From Salticus scenicus (Eukaryota > Arthropoda > Arachnida > Araneae > Salticidae), in the NCBI GenBank assembly GCA_963930645.1, contig OZ005653.1, positions 115,598,259-115,662,258 of the forward strand: a stretch of 64,000 bases of DNA, written 5' to 3'. Each line of letters opens with the position of its first letter. Within the stretch, counting starts at the first letter, position 1. The notes below the pieces were generated by a model. It was not told the DNA's origin, searched no databases, and saw only the letters and a list, made by a program, of their open reading frames with translations. This document shows, piece by piece, positions 35,857 through 46,276 of the stretch. The position numbers and the translations under genes are program-made.

Positions 35857-36532
35857 TAGTGAAGATGATGACAGTGAGAAAGAGGAGGAGCCTCGACGAA
35901 AGAAACAAAGTCAGATAAAAATTTCCCAAATGAGGTCGCAAAATCAAGAAAACACTTCTTCGAAGAAAGACGAAAAACGAATCCTACTTGGAAAAATTTT
36001 GCATTTAGCAGAAAAGCTGAAAGAGTTGAAGGAAAAAGTTGAAGAAAATTCCAAACTCCTTAAAAGAAAGAAATTGAAAAAAAAGCCTTTGACGATAGAT
36101 TACATTGATTGTAAAAGACAGAATGTCACAAAAGAAGAGACTGCCGGTATAAATTTAAGGAAATTGCTCATTTCATCACTCCCATTGAAGACTACAATTA
36201 GTGAAATAGCTGCATTATTTCCCAAAGCTGTGCAAATACAGTTAGAAGTTTTACCTACACATAAGAGTGCTACTATAAACTTTATGACCGAACAAGATGC
36301 TGCAGAGGCTTTAGAAACAACTAAAACTAGAAATGACCAATTAGAGGTTCTCAAGTTCGAATCCCAAGTTAACTTAGAGTCTCAGAGTAAAGATTTGCGT
36401 AAACATGTAAAAGAGCAATTTGTCAAAGTTAAAGAGAAAAATAAAACAAAATATAAATTGCGTAGACAACCACCAAAAACTTGTGAAATAGGCGACCAAG
36501 TTTCCATGAAATCGAAATCGAAGTACTTTTAA
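35798..36532 (+). CDS. Acidic, RRM-containing nucleolin-like segment joined to a Gypsy integrase C-terminus
   Basis: A 244-codon frame. The first ~16 residues are likely out of frame. Residues 18-36 are acidic then basic (NDNSEDDDSEKEEEPRRKK). Residues 60-97 are Lys/Glu-rich and likely coiled. Residues 119-188 resemble an RRM: LLISSLP as RNP2, a TTISEIAALF helix, HKSATINFM as a weak RNP1, and a DAAEALE helix. An acidic tract before an RRM is the layout of nucleolin-type proteins. From residue ~196 the sequence turns into a Gypsy integrase tail (LRKHVKEQFVKVKEKNKTKY, then IGDQV). No introns are visible, consistent with capture of a spliced mRNA. The nucleolin label is my inference; another RRM protein is possible. 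Confidence 0.6.
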   Translation: MKIMTMTKMTKVMTIRRNDNSEDDDSEKEEEPRRKKQSQIKISQMRSQNQENTSSKKDEKRILLGKILHLAEKLKELKEKVEENSKLLKRKKLKKKPLTIDYIDCKRQNVTKEETAGINLRKLLISSLPLKTTISEIAALFPKAVQIQLEVLPTHKSATINFMTEQDAAEALETTKTRNDQLEVLKFESQVNLESQSKDLRKHVKEQFVKVKEKNKTKYKLRRQPPKTCEIGDQVSMKSKSKYF

Positions 36533-36655
36533 CGTTGTAAGACTGTGAAAATAAAAAGTGAAATCATTTATGATGTAATAAAGAATGGATGCCATGATGG
36601 CCCCATTTGCACATCCACTCATGCCGAATTCCTCAAGCGAGGGATAACTTAACTT
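36533..36655 (+). pseudogene. Remnant of the Gypsy integrase C-terminal tail
   Basis: After the stop at 36530-36532 a frame reads YDVIKNGCHDGPICTSTHAE and LKRGIT before a stop. It has the 'DGP..TST.AEF.K' pattern that closes many arthropod Gypsy polyproteins. A frameshift or small change separates it from the preceding IGDQV stretch. Confidence 0.65.
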
Positions 36656-36807
36656 AAAAAAGGAAAAAAACATCAAAATTTGTATATGTGCTGTATATAA
36701 GCTTGTTACTATTTTGAGTTGCTTTGGTGTTTTTTTTTTTTTTTTTTTTTTTTTTTGTATTTTTCAGTGTGGCCGCCTGGAGGACCAGTCGACGCAGGAT
36801 GACCGAG
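36656..36807 (+). other. Untranslated tail and polypurine-like tract
   Basis: It holds a T run at 36731-36757, then GCCGCCTGGAGGACCAG and GCAGGATGACCGAG immediately before the TGTGG LTR start. The tract is interrupted by pyrimidines, so it is a weak polypurine tract. Confidence 0.5.
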
Positions 36808-37337
36808 TGTGGTATCGGCATCTTGCTTCCACTAACGTTTGAGTCCAAAACTGCACAGCTACCTTTGCCGCAGCCTGTATCTTCGACGCGAGGATGAACT
36901 AGCACTGCAGACGGCGAGTGTAGAATCTTAGAGGAATCACGTGGCCGTGACGTCAGACGGATGTCACTTCCGGAGCACACACCTTCACAGACGGAGGCAA
37001 AAAGCTCTTGCCGAAAGGAGTTCAGTTGACGTATGGATGGCGATGAGTGCATTTAGACGATTGCATCTCGTTCTGTGGACGACAGGTTTTCGCCGAGACG
37101 GTGTTTGTTCTGTATTAGGGCGCGTACTTTTCTAAAGTGATCGAAAACAAAAGTTATGTGTTATTTGTTTGTGACGAGAACTGTGCTAAACGAACTATTG
37201 AACGTAAACTTTGACTTTTTTTTTAAACCTGTTTTGGTCAGCAGCACTCTTTTAATTCATATTATCGTTTTTGTAAATATGTATAAAATACTCTAATCTT
37301 TTATTAAATTTTAAGTGATTAATAATAAATAAGTATC

Positions 37338-37370
<33 letters not shown>

Positions 37371-37401
37371 TTTAACGACCACGAAAGTTGGCCATCCCAC
37401 A
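36808..37401 (+). repeat. 3' LTR of the Gypsy element
   Basis: It runs TGTGGTATCGGC to CATCCCACA, so TGTGG and CCACA form the expected short inverted ends. It is about 18 bp longer than the 5' LTR, mainly through a longer T run. The minus-strand frame 36654-37052 is a shadow. Confidence 0.85.
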
Positions 37402-37464
37402 CACACACACATATATATATAGTATTATATAAATAAATAAATAAATATATATATATATATATAG

Positions 37465-37504
<40 letters not shown>
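37402..37504. repeat. (CA)n/(TA)n microsatellite abutting the 3' LTR
   Basis: CACACACACATATATA is followed by two (TA)n blocks separated by TAGTATTATATAAATAAATA. Confidence 0.9.
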
Positions 37505-37511
<7 letters not shown>

Positions 37512-37548
37512 AGTATTAGGAAATTACAAGCAAATCAATATATATATA
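37505..37548. repeat. Duplicated flank of the Gypsy element, right copy
   Basis: It is the partner of 32871-32919: ATAATTTAGTATTAGGAAATT then ACAAGCAAATCAATATATAT. Confidence 0.75.
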
Positions 37549-38962
37549 CATATATATATATATGTACTTTATTCCAGCCTTATAGATGTTATTACTTACT
37601 CATATTTTTGAGTGATAATTCTTCGCAATATTCAAAATGCGTTGAGAAAATATTTCTTAATTCTGTTGGATAGTATGAACGTGTATCCATATATCTGTCA
37701 TTTTTGTAAATATTTTCCAAAAAAAATTAAACATGCAAATATGTTCTGCGTGTTTAAAGATAAAATATTTTTAAGTATGCAGAACATTGTATGTTTTATG
37801 GATTTTTTGCAGTTATTTTAATTAATTTAATTTTTTTTTTTCAATAGCATAATGGTCATATTGAATTTTTGTTTGTAATCCCCATAAAATATATTCTATA
37901 AAATAATAATGCACCAAACATTTTTTTTTATATTAATAATGTGTAATAATTATGTTTGCTATTAATAGTGTGTCTATTACTAATATGTAATTACCATCAT
38001 TATAATAAATTGCTATTATCTCTGAGCAAAATTCGAATAAAATATTAGTAATCATTATCTAAAAATATCGATAACATTTTAACCTCATGCTGCTATATCA
38101 ATTTCTACGATCAGATGTCAACCTCGGTAATCTTAATTTGCTGCAAAACAAGCGGTGACATGAAAAGGGTTGTACGAAGCTATTTTATGGGTTAATTTGA
38201 TCAATTTCGATATATTGACTTAATAACAAGATATTAGCATATCGTTAGTGAATACTAAACGATATAATTTATCAATATTTATTATGCAATGCAAATTTTG
38301 AAAATATCTCAAACACGATTTTATGTCTCCAATAACGTAATTTACATGACGTTTTAAAATGATTTGTTACTTAAAACACTTATATTTTAGTTACTAGTAG
38401 AAGTAATAAATAAATAAATATATAAATAAATGTTGAAAAAAACTTTTAAATAATTAAATATTTTTTAACAGACTGTTTGTAAAGAAAACTATACATATAT
38501 ATAAGCATGTATGAGCATGCTGTTATTGGAACTAGAACTTAATAAACAAGACGAAATTAGCACAAATTACCTAAACAAAAATAATATATATATATTAATA
38601 AATGATTTATTAAAATTTCAATTTTAATCATAATGTATAATTTTAAATGCTGAGTTCTATTAGCAGTAACATTAAAAAATATATTGAATAAACACTAAAT
38701 AATAAAAATGAAACAAAATAGAATTTGAAATATGAGAACTAATAAGAGTACTATTTCTAAAAATTTTAAAAGCATTGTAATTATCAGCTAATGAGCAAGC
38801 ACTGTATGTTTGTCTGTTAAGGATGTATGTAAAAATTACATACATTTTAAATTTTCATTTATTTTGAGTAAATATTATTTTAAAATCTGTTAAAATTGTA
38901 TACCTAAATTAAAGAGATTGGTATTTTCGTAAACTCAACATTGTTTCTCTCTTTCTCTCTTG

Positions 38963-38993
<31 letters not shown>

Positions 38994-40016
38994 TCACAGA
39001 CACACACACACACGTATATATATATATATATGTAAAAATATTCAGATTTTCTTCTGCATGTTTCGTTCATTATTTTATTCTTTTTCTTTTATATATATAC
39101 ATAACGTCAAAGCAATCCTTCCCTAATATTAGATACTTTCGTCTTGTGGAAAACAGGAAACATGCATATTCTTTTCTTCCCCCAAAACGCAATTATTTTT
39201 ATTGTCTTGATAGACATACATGCAAAGCACTTATTAAGATTAGACTTAAAGGTCATTTTAAGTGAAAAGTATTTACGATATCTATAATTAACAATAACTT
39301 TTGTGCACTGAATCTCTGTGCAAATTCAAAACTGAATGTTTCCCAAATTCTATGACCACTAACACTTAAATTACCACTCTAACTACATTCGGTCAAGTTT
39401 ATTAAAAGAGTTCCTATTCTGCTAACTTTGAATTGACTAAACTAATCTATATAGGCATAATATTTCAGAAGCATTTCGCCGTTTTATTTGCCTTCGGTCA
39501 CTAAAGTAGACACTTCTCAATGTAGACATTCAATGTACTTCCAACAAACAAAATGTTTTATTATGATTCGATTACACTTTATAAATTAATTTAATTATGA
39601 TATGTATACCAAATAGTGTTTCATTTTTAATGCAATCAATTCGAATATTTCACAATATAACTGCTAAAAAACCATATAAAAATATTCTCTTATGTATATA
39701 TCAAAACATTTCATTTAGTTACTTATTTATCCTTAGATTTCGACTAATCTCGTTGAATCTTCATTAGAGTTATGCTATAATATAAAGTTTAGAGATACAT
39801 ATTCAGCAAGAAATAAATCCATTAATTTAAAATCCATGAGAGTCAAATTACTATAAAAGAATAAAATCCATATGCAATGTCTCTTCTCTTTAAGATATAT
39901 TGTTTAAGGTATATCCTTTTTATATTATAACATTTTTCTGTAGTGACGTATTAGCGATATTTCTGCAGCATGCTTGAATAAATGCAATAAGATAATATAT
40001 GCAAATTCGATACTTA
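37549..40016. other. Non-coding A+T-rich spacer
   Basis: It contains (TA)n with a (CA)n core at 38961-39031. I recognise no coding region or element. Confidence 0.5.
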
Positions 40017-40044
40017 CCAGGTTGTCCCTAAAGTTCTGCACCAT
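40017..40044. repeat. mariner terminal inverted repeat, left
   Basis: 28 bp, a perfect complement of 41276-41303. It lies on the 3' side of the transposase gene. Confidence 0.95.
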
Positions 40045-40090
40045 ACAAGCGTCGAAATAAAAAGCAATGGTATCAGAAACACAAAGTATT

Positions 40091-41122
40091 TTATTCAGCA
40101 AAATACAGGCCATTGTGATTCAGGACAGCTAGCCATCGTTGTGCCAAAAGTTCAATTTGGTGATGATACCAGGAGGCAGGTTTCGAATCGAAAAACTGTT
40201 GACAAGCGTGTTTCACCTCGTCATAGTCATTGAATTGTTTACCACAGAGGAAGTGCGTCATGGAACGAAACAAACCGTAGTCGGATGGGGCAACATCAGG
40301 GCTATAAGCAGGATGCGGAAGAACCTCCATGCAATCGAGTTCCGCGAGTTTCGCTTGCACTTTTCTGGAGCGATGAGCTGGTGCGTTGTCATGTTGCAGC
40401 AATACTCTCTTTCTGTTTGTCAGAGCGGGGTATTTCTGCACAAGTACAGCGTGAACACGCTCCAGTTGTTCGGCATAGAGGTCCCCTGTGACGGCACGGC
40501 CCTCAGGAACCAATTCGAAGTGAAGAATGCCATGGATATTCCACCAAACACACAGCATGACCTTTTTGCCGAATCTGTCTTGTTTCGCCTGGGCCTGGGT
40601 ATCTTGACCTCGTTTTGCCCACTGTTTGCGATTGTCTGGATTGCGGAGAAACACCCACTTCTCATCCCCAGTAACGATGCGTTTCCAGAACCGATCATCC
40701 CTTGGGTTTTTCAAAAGTTCTTGACAGAGTTTCACTCTGTTCTCGGCCTGCAGTTGTGTCAGCTCATGTGGACTTTGTCTCGGTCGCTTATTACTGAAGT
40801 CCTGTTCAAGGAGCCTCCGGTGCACTGTATTTTTGGATACCCCTAACCTGTGGGCTATCACACGTGTGCTGGTTTGAGGTTCGGCCATGACAGCAGCTGC
40901 TACAGCGGTCCCAACATCCAATTTTGGCCGTCCACTTCGAGGCTGCTCTTCCAGGCTCAAATCGCCAGACGAAAAACGTTTGAACCACCGGGATGCTGTC
41001 GATCGATTGATCGTATCAGGTCCTTCAACTGCACAGATTTCCTCGCTAGCCGCTTTCGCACTTAGGCCTTTTTTCCATAGAAAACGAAGCACGGCACGTG
41101 TCGCGGTTTTTGAATCACACAT
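40091..41122 (-). CDS. mariner-family transposase, full length (343 aa)
   Basis: It catalyses cut-and-paste transposition into TA sites, binding the terminal repeats as a dimer in the nucleus. Residues ~1-65 form the first helix-turn-helix (LRFLWKKGLSAKAASEEIC ... WFKRFSSGDLSLEEQPRSGRP), and ~85-110 the second (TRVIAHRLGVSKNTVHRRL). SPHEL near 117-121 corresponds to the mariner 'WVPHEL' linker. The catalytic residues appear as Asp153 (TGDEKW), Asp245 (QHDNAPAH) and Asp281 (YSPDVAPSD). I count 35 residues between the second and third Asp, against 34 in typical mariners. Length and start match the family, and the Met lies ~150 bp inside the repeat. There are no stops or frameshifts. Frames in the opposite strand (40139-40846, 40887-41276) are shadows. 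Confidence 0.95.
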   Translation of the reverse strand: MCDSKTATRAVLRFLWKKGLSAKAASEEICAVEGPDTINRSTASRWFKRFSSGDLSLEEQPRSGRPKLDVGTAVAAAVMAEPQTSTRVIAHRLGVSKNTVHRRLLEQDFSNKRPRQSPHELTQLQAENRVKLCQELLKNPRDDRFWKRIVTGDEKWVFLRNPDNRKQWAKRGQDTQAQAKQDRFGKKVMLCVWWNIHGILHFELVPEGRAVTGDLYAEQLERVHAVLVQKYPALTNRKRVLLQHDNAPAHRSRKVQAKLAELDCMEVLPHPAYSPDVAPSDYGLFRSMTHFLCGKQFNDYDEVKHACQQFFDSKPASWYHHQIELLAQRWLAVLNHNGLYFAE

Positions 41123-41275
41123 CTTTCACGATTTCACACTACTACTACGGACGCTATTCTTCTCAATGAGCATACACACTATTCTATTACCTCTACCTGT
41201 TCACCTGGCGGCACTTTTTAGCGCATGCGCATCTTACTCTGTCGTCCGATCCACGTCGAAATCTGCATACCATTG

Positions 41276-41303
41276 ATGGTGCAGAACTTTAGGGACAACC
41301 TGG
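41276..41303. repeat. mariner terminal inverted repeat, right
   Basis: 28 bp, on the 5' side of the transposase gene, followed by TA. Confidence 0.95.
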
Positions 41304-41305
41304 TA

Positions 41306-41600
41306 TAAAAATATTTACAATAGTCAATTGAATTACATATTTTAACACTAAATATAAACTGGTAAGAATTACTACATAGTTATTTGTAGCGGCAATATAA
41401 AGATATATTTAAGAGTTGTCAATTATACAATTAACACCCAGTTTACATATCAAGTTACAATATACGGTTTAAATGTCTGAAAACTACACCCAATCTTTGA
41501 AAAATGCACTCAATCCTGAAAAATGCACTCAATCCTGAAAAATGCACTATTAGAAAACCTTAAAATTAATTTTCGATTCTAATTATTTTACTTTAATCAA
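41306..41600. other. Short spacer with a small tandem
   Basis: AAAATGCACTCAATCCTG-type units of about 18-20 bp are repeated three times near 41500-41550. Nothing else is seen. Confidence 0.5.
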
Positions 41601-42135
41601 AAATTCTATAAACAATAATTCCGGAGTCCTACGGAGCAGCCAAATTTCAGGATTACTGGCAGATTTTGTATTGTCAAAACATGAAGAAGAAATTTTTAAT
41701 CTAAATATCCCTACTCCCCATTCTTGTTACTGCTATGTAGATGATATTTTAGCAATCTGAAGATATCCTATTGGCGAAATATTTACTTTCTGAGATGAAA
41801 TCAATAGTTAAAATCTAACATTCTATTTGCCATAGAAAATGAAAACAATAAAACTCTTCCATTTTTAGATATTAACCTTATCCATAAAAATAATAAAATT
41901 GAAACAGAAATTTAGCGTAAACTTGATGCCGCTCAACCGATTATTTCTTATTTAGCTCCTATACCCTTAAATTATAATTTTAGATGAACCGAAATTGGTT
42001 TACAAAAAGAAATTGATTATATATATATAAGTTAGCCTTCAATAACGGTTTTCCGCGTAACCTTATTAATAACTTAATTTATAAATTTACTAATGCAAAT
42101 CATACTAGCAACCCTAAAAGTAACAGGAATGCGTA
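41601..42135 (+). pseudogene. Penelope-like element reverse transcriptase relic
   Basis: One frame reads ISGLLADFVLSKHEEEIF and then CYCYVDDILAI. The YVDD catalytic box is at 41734-41745 and is followed at once by TGA. After frameshifts a second frame reads FAIENENNKTLPFLDINL, and then ALNYNFR/GFPRNLINNLIYK-like pieces. The order 'SG.LA.....HEE', YVDD, 'FLDI' is typical of Penelope-like reverse transcriptases and less like LTR or other non-LTR types. At least three stops and several shifts kill it. No GIY-YIG endonuclease could be found downstream, and no ends can be placed. Confidence 0.7.
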
Positions 42136-43368
42136 AGTAGGAGACAAAATATGGAATAAAATGTGTTAATCGTAAAATCGTGTATATTATTAAACTCTGG
42201 TTTCCAAATTTCTCGTTATGCATAAAATAAAAAAAAAAAAAAAAAAAAATCTATTTTTATGAGAATAACTTTTTTTGTAACTGCCTTAAATTCTATCAAT
42301 TCCTTTAAGTTTAATGACTTTAAAAATATCTGCAGACTTATGGAATAACCGGTATTACCAAAAACCAAAGTTGCACTTTTACCCAATTCTGTAATAAACA
42401 TTTCTTTGAACACTGTTTTATCAATGACATTGGAAATTTACAAAAACTTATCAATTCACAAATTTTGTTCTTACACTTTGAAATAGGAACAAAATCATAT
42501 TCAGCACCAGCACCTTGAGAGTCGAGTCTCGTATTTCATTAAAAGACAATTTCGGTTGTGCATTTCAATCAAAAGAACATTCGTTTACAAAACATTCTCT
42601 CTATAATATCTACAAAAGTATAATTAGAAAAATTCTGCAATAGGCAAGATTTTTGGTAAATTTGATCGTTCATACTTAGATTCAGGATCGCTTACATAAT
42701 TTAGTGACAATTAGATTTTTAAATTCAGCACTGTTTGGCGCAATTATCGTTAGTTTGGTTTGAATATATATTTGAATACTTGTACATGTTAGAAATTTTT
42801 TCTTCGCAGGAAGTCATGAATTTGCATAAAATGTATCACTTTGTTTGAGAGAAAGTCATCGAATTTCTACTTTGAGGGGTGACAGTTTTAAAAGCAGAAT
42901 TACTTCTAAACTATTACACAAATATAGCTCATTTTAATCATGTTAAAAAGTTGGTGGAATAAACAAGGTTTTGGTAAATTTAACTGATTATAGATAAAGG
43001 TGAGATTTAGAAATTTCCAAATTCGAAAATGTTTCAATGAATGTAACTTGCTTAATATCCAGATATAAATGATGTTACTTTTAATGCTGTTTTATGCTTA
43101 ATTTTTTATTCCACATTTGCGCTTACCTTTTTCTGGGCTTGTTTCACATAATAAAAAAAATTGGAATTTAGAAAAAAAAGGCCATTTCTTCTTATGCTCA
43201 CTAATCGGTAAGAGATGAAAATAGTACACTGTTGCAATGGTGCTTTACGCTTTCCACGCTTTTTCTATTTTCTTTTGTTTGGCAAAATATGTGATCTTCA
43301 CCCTGTATAATATATATGCTAGTGAGTTACGTACTATAGAGGGCCATATATATATATATATATATACT

Positions 43369-43413
<45 letters not shown>

Positions 43414-45042
43414 AATGCCTAATTTTTGCATTTCTGTACCTATTATTAAACCTGAAAAAATATATAATTAAGATATTGAATTCAGTAAGAACCAGATCCC
43501 GGGTACCCATAGCCTTTCGCATCAGTTTTGAAAGTATGCGTGTGTGTATATATTTAAAATTGTAAATATTTCTGTTTCTAATTACTTTAAATAACTTTTA
43601 TAATTAATAAACATACTTATTGCGTGAAATTTTATAATTAGATATCTTTAAGTGGAGGGAAAGTATAGACAAATAAAATGTGTCTTTATAATCTATGCTT
43701 TTAATAATGGTAATACAAAACATTTTTTTCTAATTATTCACTCAACTTTTTTTCTTTTTATTATTTGTTTAGCCTCTAGTCTAAATTGACGCATAATAAC
43801 TCTGCAAAATCTAAGGAATTTTAAAAGCTGAATTTAGTGAAGATTTTAGCGAAATAATTCGTTTCAAATTTCCATCAATTCTTCTTTTTAGTGCATAATT
43901 ATATGCTTTAAATTGTCATTTAATTTTGCCTCTGAAAAATATTCTTGATAGTAAAATAAGTTCGGAGTTAATTAAAATTGTGTCAAAAAGCAGATTTGTT
44001 AAAGCTTATACAACAAGGCAATGTTCATTAAGATATACGCATTTTTAAAATATTTATTCTATAACGATATAAATCTTTTAGGTGTTGTCAGAAAATTAAT
44101 TTTTTATCAAATTTATAAATGGCAGTAGTACGAATGAAACATTGTTTTAAAAATTCAGTATGTAAATAATATGAAAGTTGTAATTAAAAAGAAAAATACC
44201 AGGACATTTAATTTTAATTAATAATGCTAAAAATTAAAAACACCGTAAATATTGATGTACTGTTGATTCATAACATTTTGATTCATAAAATATTTATACA
44301 TAAGAAGTATTGTGTAGAAAATTTCGCCGTAAAATACAAAAATAATATTCTTCCAAATGTAAAATCTTTCGCACAATGAAATTGGCAATATGTACGTTGT
44401 AGTTTACTTCACTTACATCTAAATATTTAACGTGTTACTCCGACTTATATTGTTTCCTGCATGCATAAACTACACACTAAAATATTACAAATTGACACTG
44501 CAAGATAGTCACATGATATGGAAAGATTTTTAACGTCAAGTCTACATGTAACATTAAAAAGATTGCTAATTATTGCTTAAGCAAAATGTTCGATATAAAT
44601 AAAGCATTTTAAATGAAAAATAAAATAAATGTGAAAACATATTTATAACTTTTAAACATAAGTATTATACATATACATATATATGTATGTAATTTATAGT
44701 TACGTTCATACACATAATTTATAAATGATATGTATAATTTATATATATAATTTATAGCCAATTTTAAAAATTAAAAACATATAATTATCTACTTCTGCTT
44801 TTTTTTCTATTTAAAACAGGTATATTTTAACTTTTTGGGATAGTGAGCAAATTAAATGATGTTTCATTAGCTTAAATTTTAATGGAGCATCATTTATTTT
44901 TTATAAAATTTTATTTATATTTTAAGTAAAGAGAAAAAATTAGTTTTGGGTTTTGAAAAACAAAATACTGGAATAATGTAAGATGCTTAAGTACAAATTA
45001 ATGAGGGTCATTAACTGAAAAAAGAGATCGTTCTTAAATGTA
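42136..45042. other. Non-coding A+T-rich spacer
   Basis: It contains poly-A 42229-42250, (TA)n 43348-43367, poly-T 43375-43410 and (TA)n near 44670-44750. 42480-42620 may be further decayed Penelope sequence, but I cannot show a motif. Confidence 0.5.
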
Positions 45043-45254
45043 CAGTCGGTAACCAAAGTATCCGAACACTAGCAAAAATTCCTATATAAAAAGGTAGAGT
45101 TAATACTGTTTTATTAAACAAATTCTAGTCAATCATGTTCTTAGTCAGTCTAAGAACATGATTCGACAAGGATTTATTTAACAAAACAGTATTAACTCTA
45201 CTTTTTTTTATATAGGAATTTTTGCTAGTGTTCGTATATATTGGTTACCGACTG
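45043..45254. mobile_element. Palindromic MITE, family P copy 2 (212 bp)
   Basis: It is bounded by TA (45041-45042 and 45255-45256). CAGTCGGTAACCAAAGTATC opens it and GGTTACCGACTG closes it. The arms meet at TCTTAGTCAGTCTAAGAAC, as in 25447-25659. It shares ATTATTC/GTATCCGAGCAC-like and AAGGATTTA.TTA blocks with that copy. Confidence 0.88.
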
Positions 45255-45256
45255 TA

Positions 45257-46268
45257 ACTATGAAATATAATCGCTATTTTTTTTTTTTTTTTTTTTTTTT
45301 TTTTCAAACTAGGAACTAGAATTTATTATTTTGATAGGCTTATCTAAACTCTTAATAAAAAAATATATGGCTGGTACTTTTTTTTTTTTTTAAGTAATTA
45401 ATTGGAAAAGAAGAATTATTAAACAATCACTTACAATTTTTATTATTATTATTTCGTTCAATCGCTTGAATAAATAATTCCTTATACTGTATGTATATAT
45501 CCACTAATAAAAAATATCTATTTCGATTTTTTCTATTGAAAAGGCACAGATAACATTTAAATTTCTGTGCAATTTAAATGTGCAAAGAAATAGATAACTT
45601 TTAAATGCTCAGAAAATTAAATTATTCTTCATTAAAATAATTCTTCGTTATTTTTTTTCTTTCATTTTTACATCTTATGTTTATATTTTACAGGGTATAT
45701 ATACCTTTGCATAGATATACTAATATATATAGATCTGTCATTTCCATGTTATCGAGCAAAAATTTTTGATGTCGAAAAAATGTTCTTAAATCAGCTATTA
45801 GAAAATATGGAAAAAAGAAATGAAAGGAAAAATGAATTCGAAACAGTATCTGGAGTTTTTCATTCACCTTTAGTAAATATTTTATACATATTTTTTTTTA
45901 CTAAATTATCCGTGTGTATTCCTGTGTGTAATTTATTCGGGAAAAGACAGCCATTACAGTGACTTTTCCCAAAAAGAAAGATATGACTTTTTTCCTCTCA
46001 CAGATCTATGTATTATTAGTATATCTATATACCTTTGTAGTATACATCTATTTCTACATAAATATAAAAACATTGGAAAATAATCTTTAAATAATATTAA
46101 TACATTATTAATAAATTTTCAACGTAAGAAAATTTTATGGACAGGATTAAGCTATTATTCGACCAACAGGATGTAAAACTACGTCATATTCCTAACAATT
46201 TTTTACAGCTTGATTATTTTTTATACATGTAAATGAAAAGTTTAATAGGTTATAAATATTTAGTGACC
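45257..46268. other. Non-coding A+T-rich spacer
   Basis: A T run lies at 45277-45304. The small open frame at 45780-45962 has no recognisable feature. Confidence 0.5.
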
Positions 46269-46276
46269 GGTAGACA

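Larger units (their letters stand above)
32936..37401 (+). mobile_element. Non-autonomous Ty3/Gypsy LTR element with a captured host-like segment
   Basis: Order: LTR (32936-33511), leader, gag (33968 to ~34990, broken), zinc knuckle and protease (34945-35530), an acidic, RRM-bearing segment (~35735-36365), integrase C-terminal remnant (~36379-36651), polypurine-like tract, LTR (36808-37401). Reverse transcriptase, RNase H and the integrase core are absent. The LTRs agree at roughly 95% over the first 200 bases by eye, whereas gag carries several frameshifts. The element could move only if proteins were supplied in trans. Confidence 0.85.
40017..41303 (-). mobile_element. Intact mariner transposon (1,287 bp)
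   Basis: It is bounded by TA on both sides (40015-40016, 41304-41305). The 28-bp terminal inverted repeats are identical: CCAGGTTGTCCCTAAAGTTC continuing to CACCAT at 40017-40044, and its complement at 41276-41303. It encloses one uninterrupted transposase gene on the minus strand, with ~150 bp before the start and ~46 bp after the stop. Size, TA target and gene layout are those of a full-length mariner. Confidence 0.95.

Noticed and set aside
40139..40846. 235-codon plus-strand frame across the mariner
   Set aside because: It is the antisense shadow of an intact transposase gene with all family motifs on the other strand.
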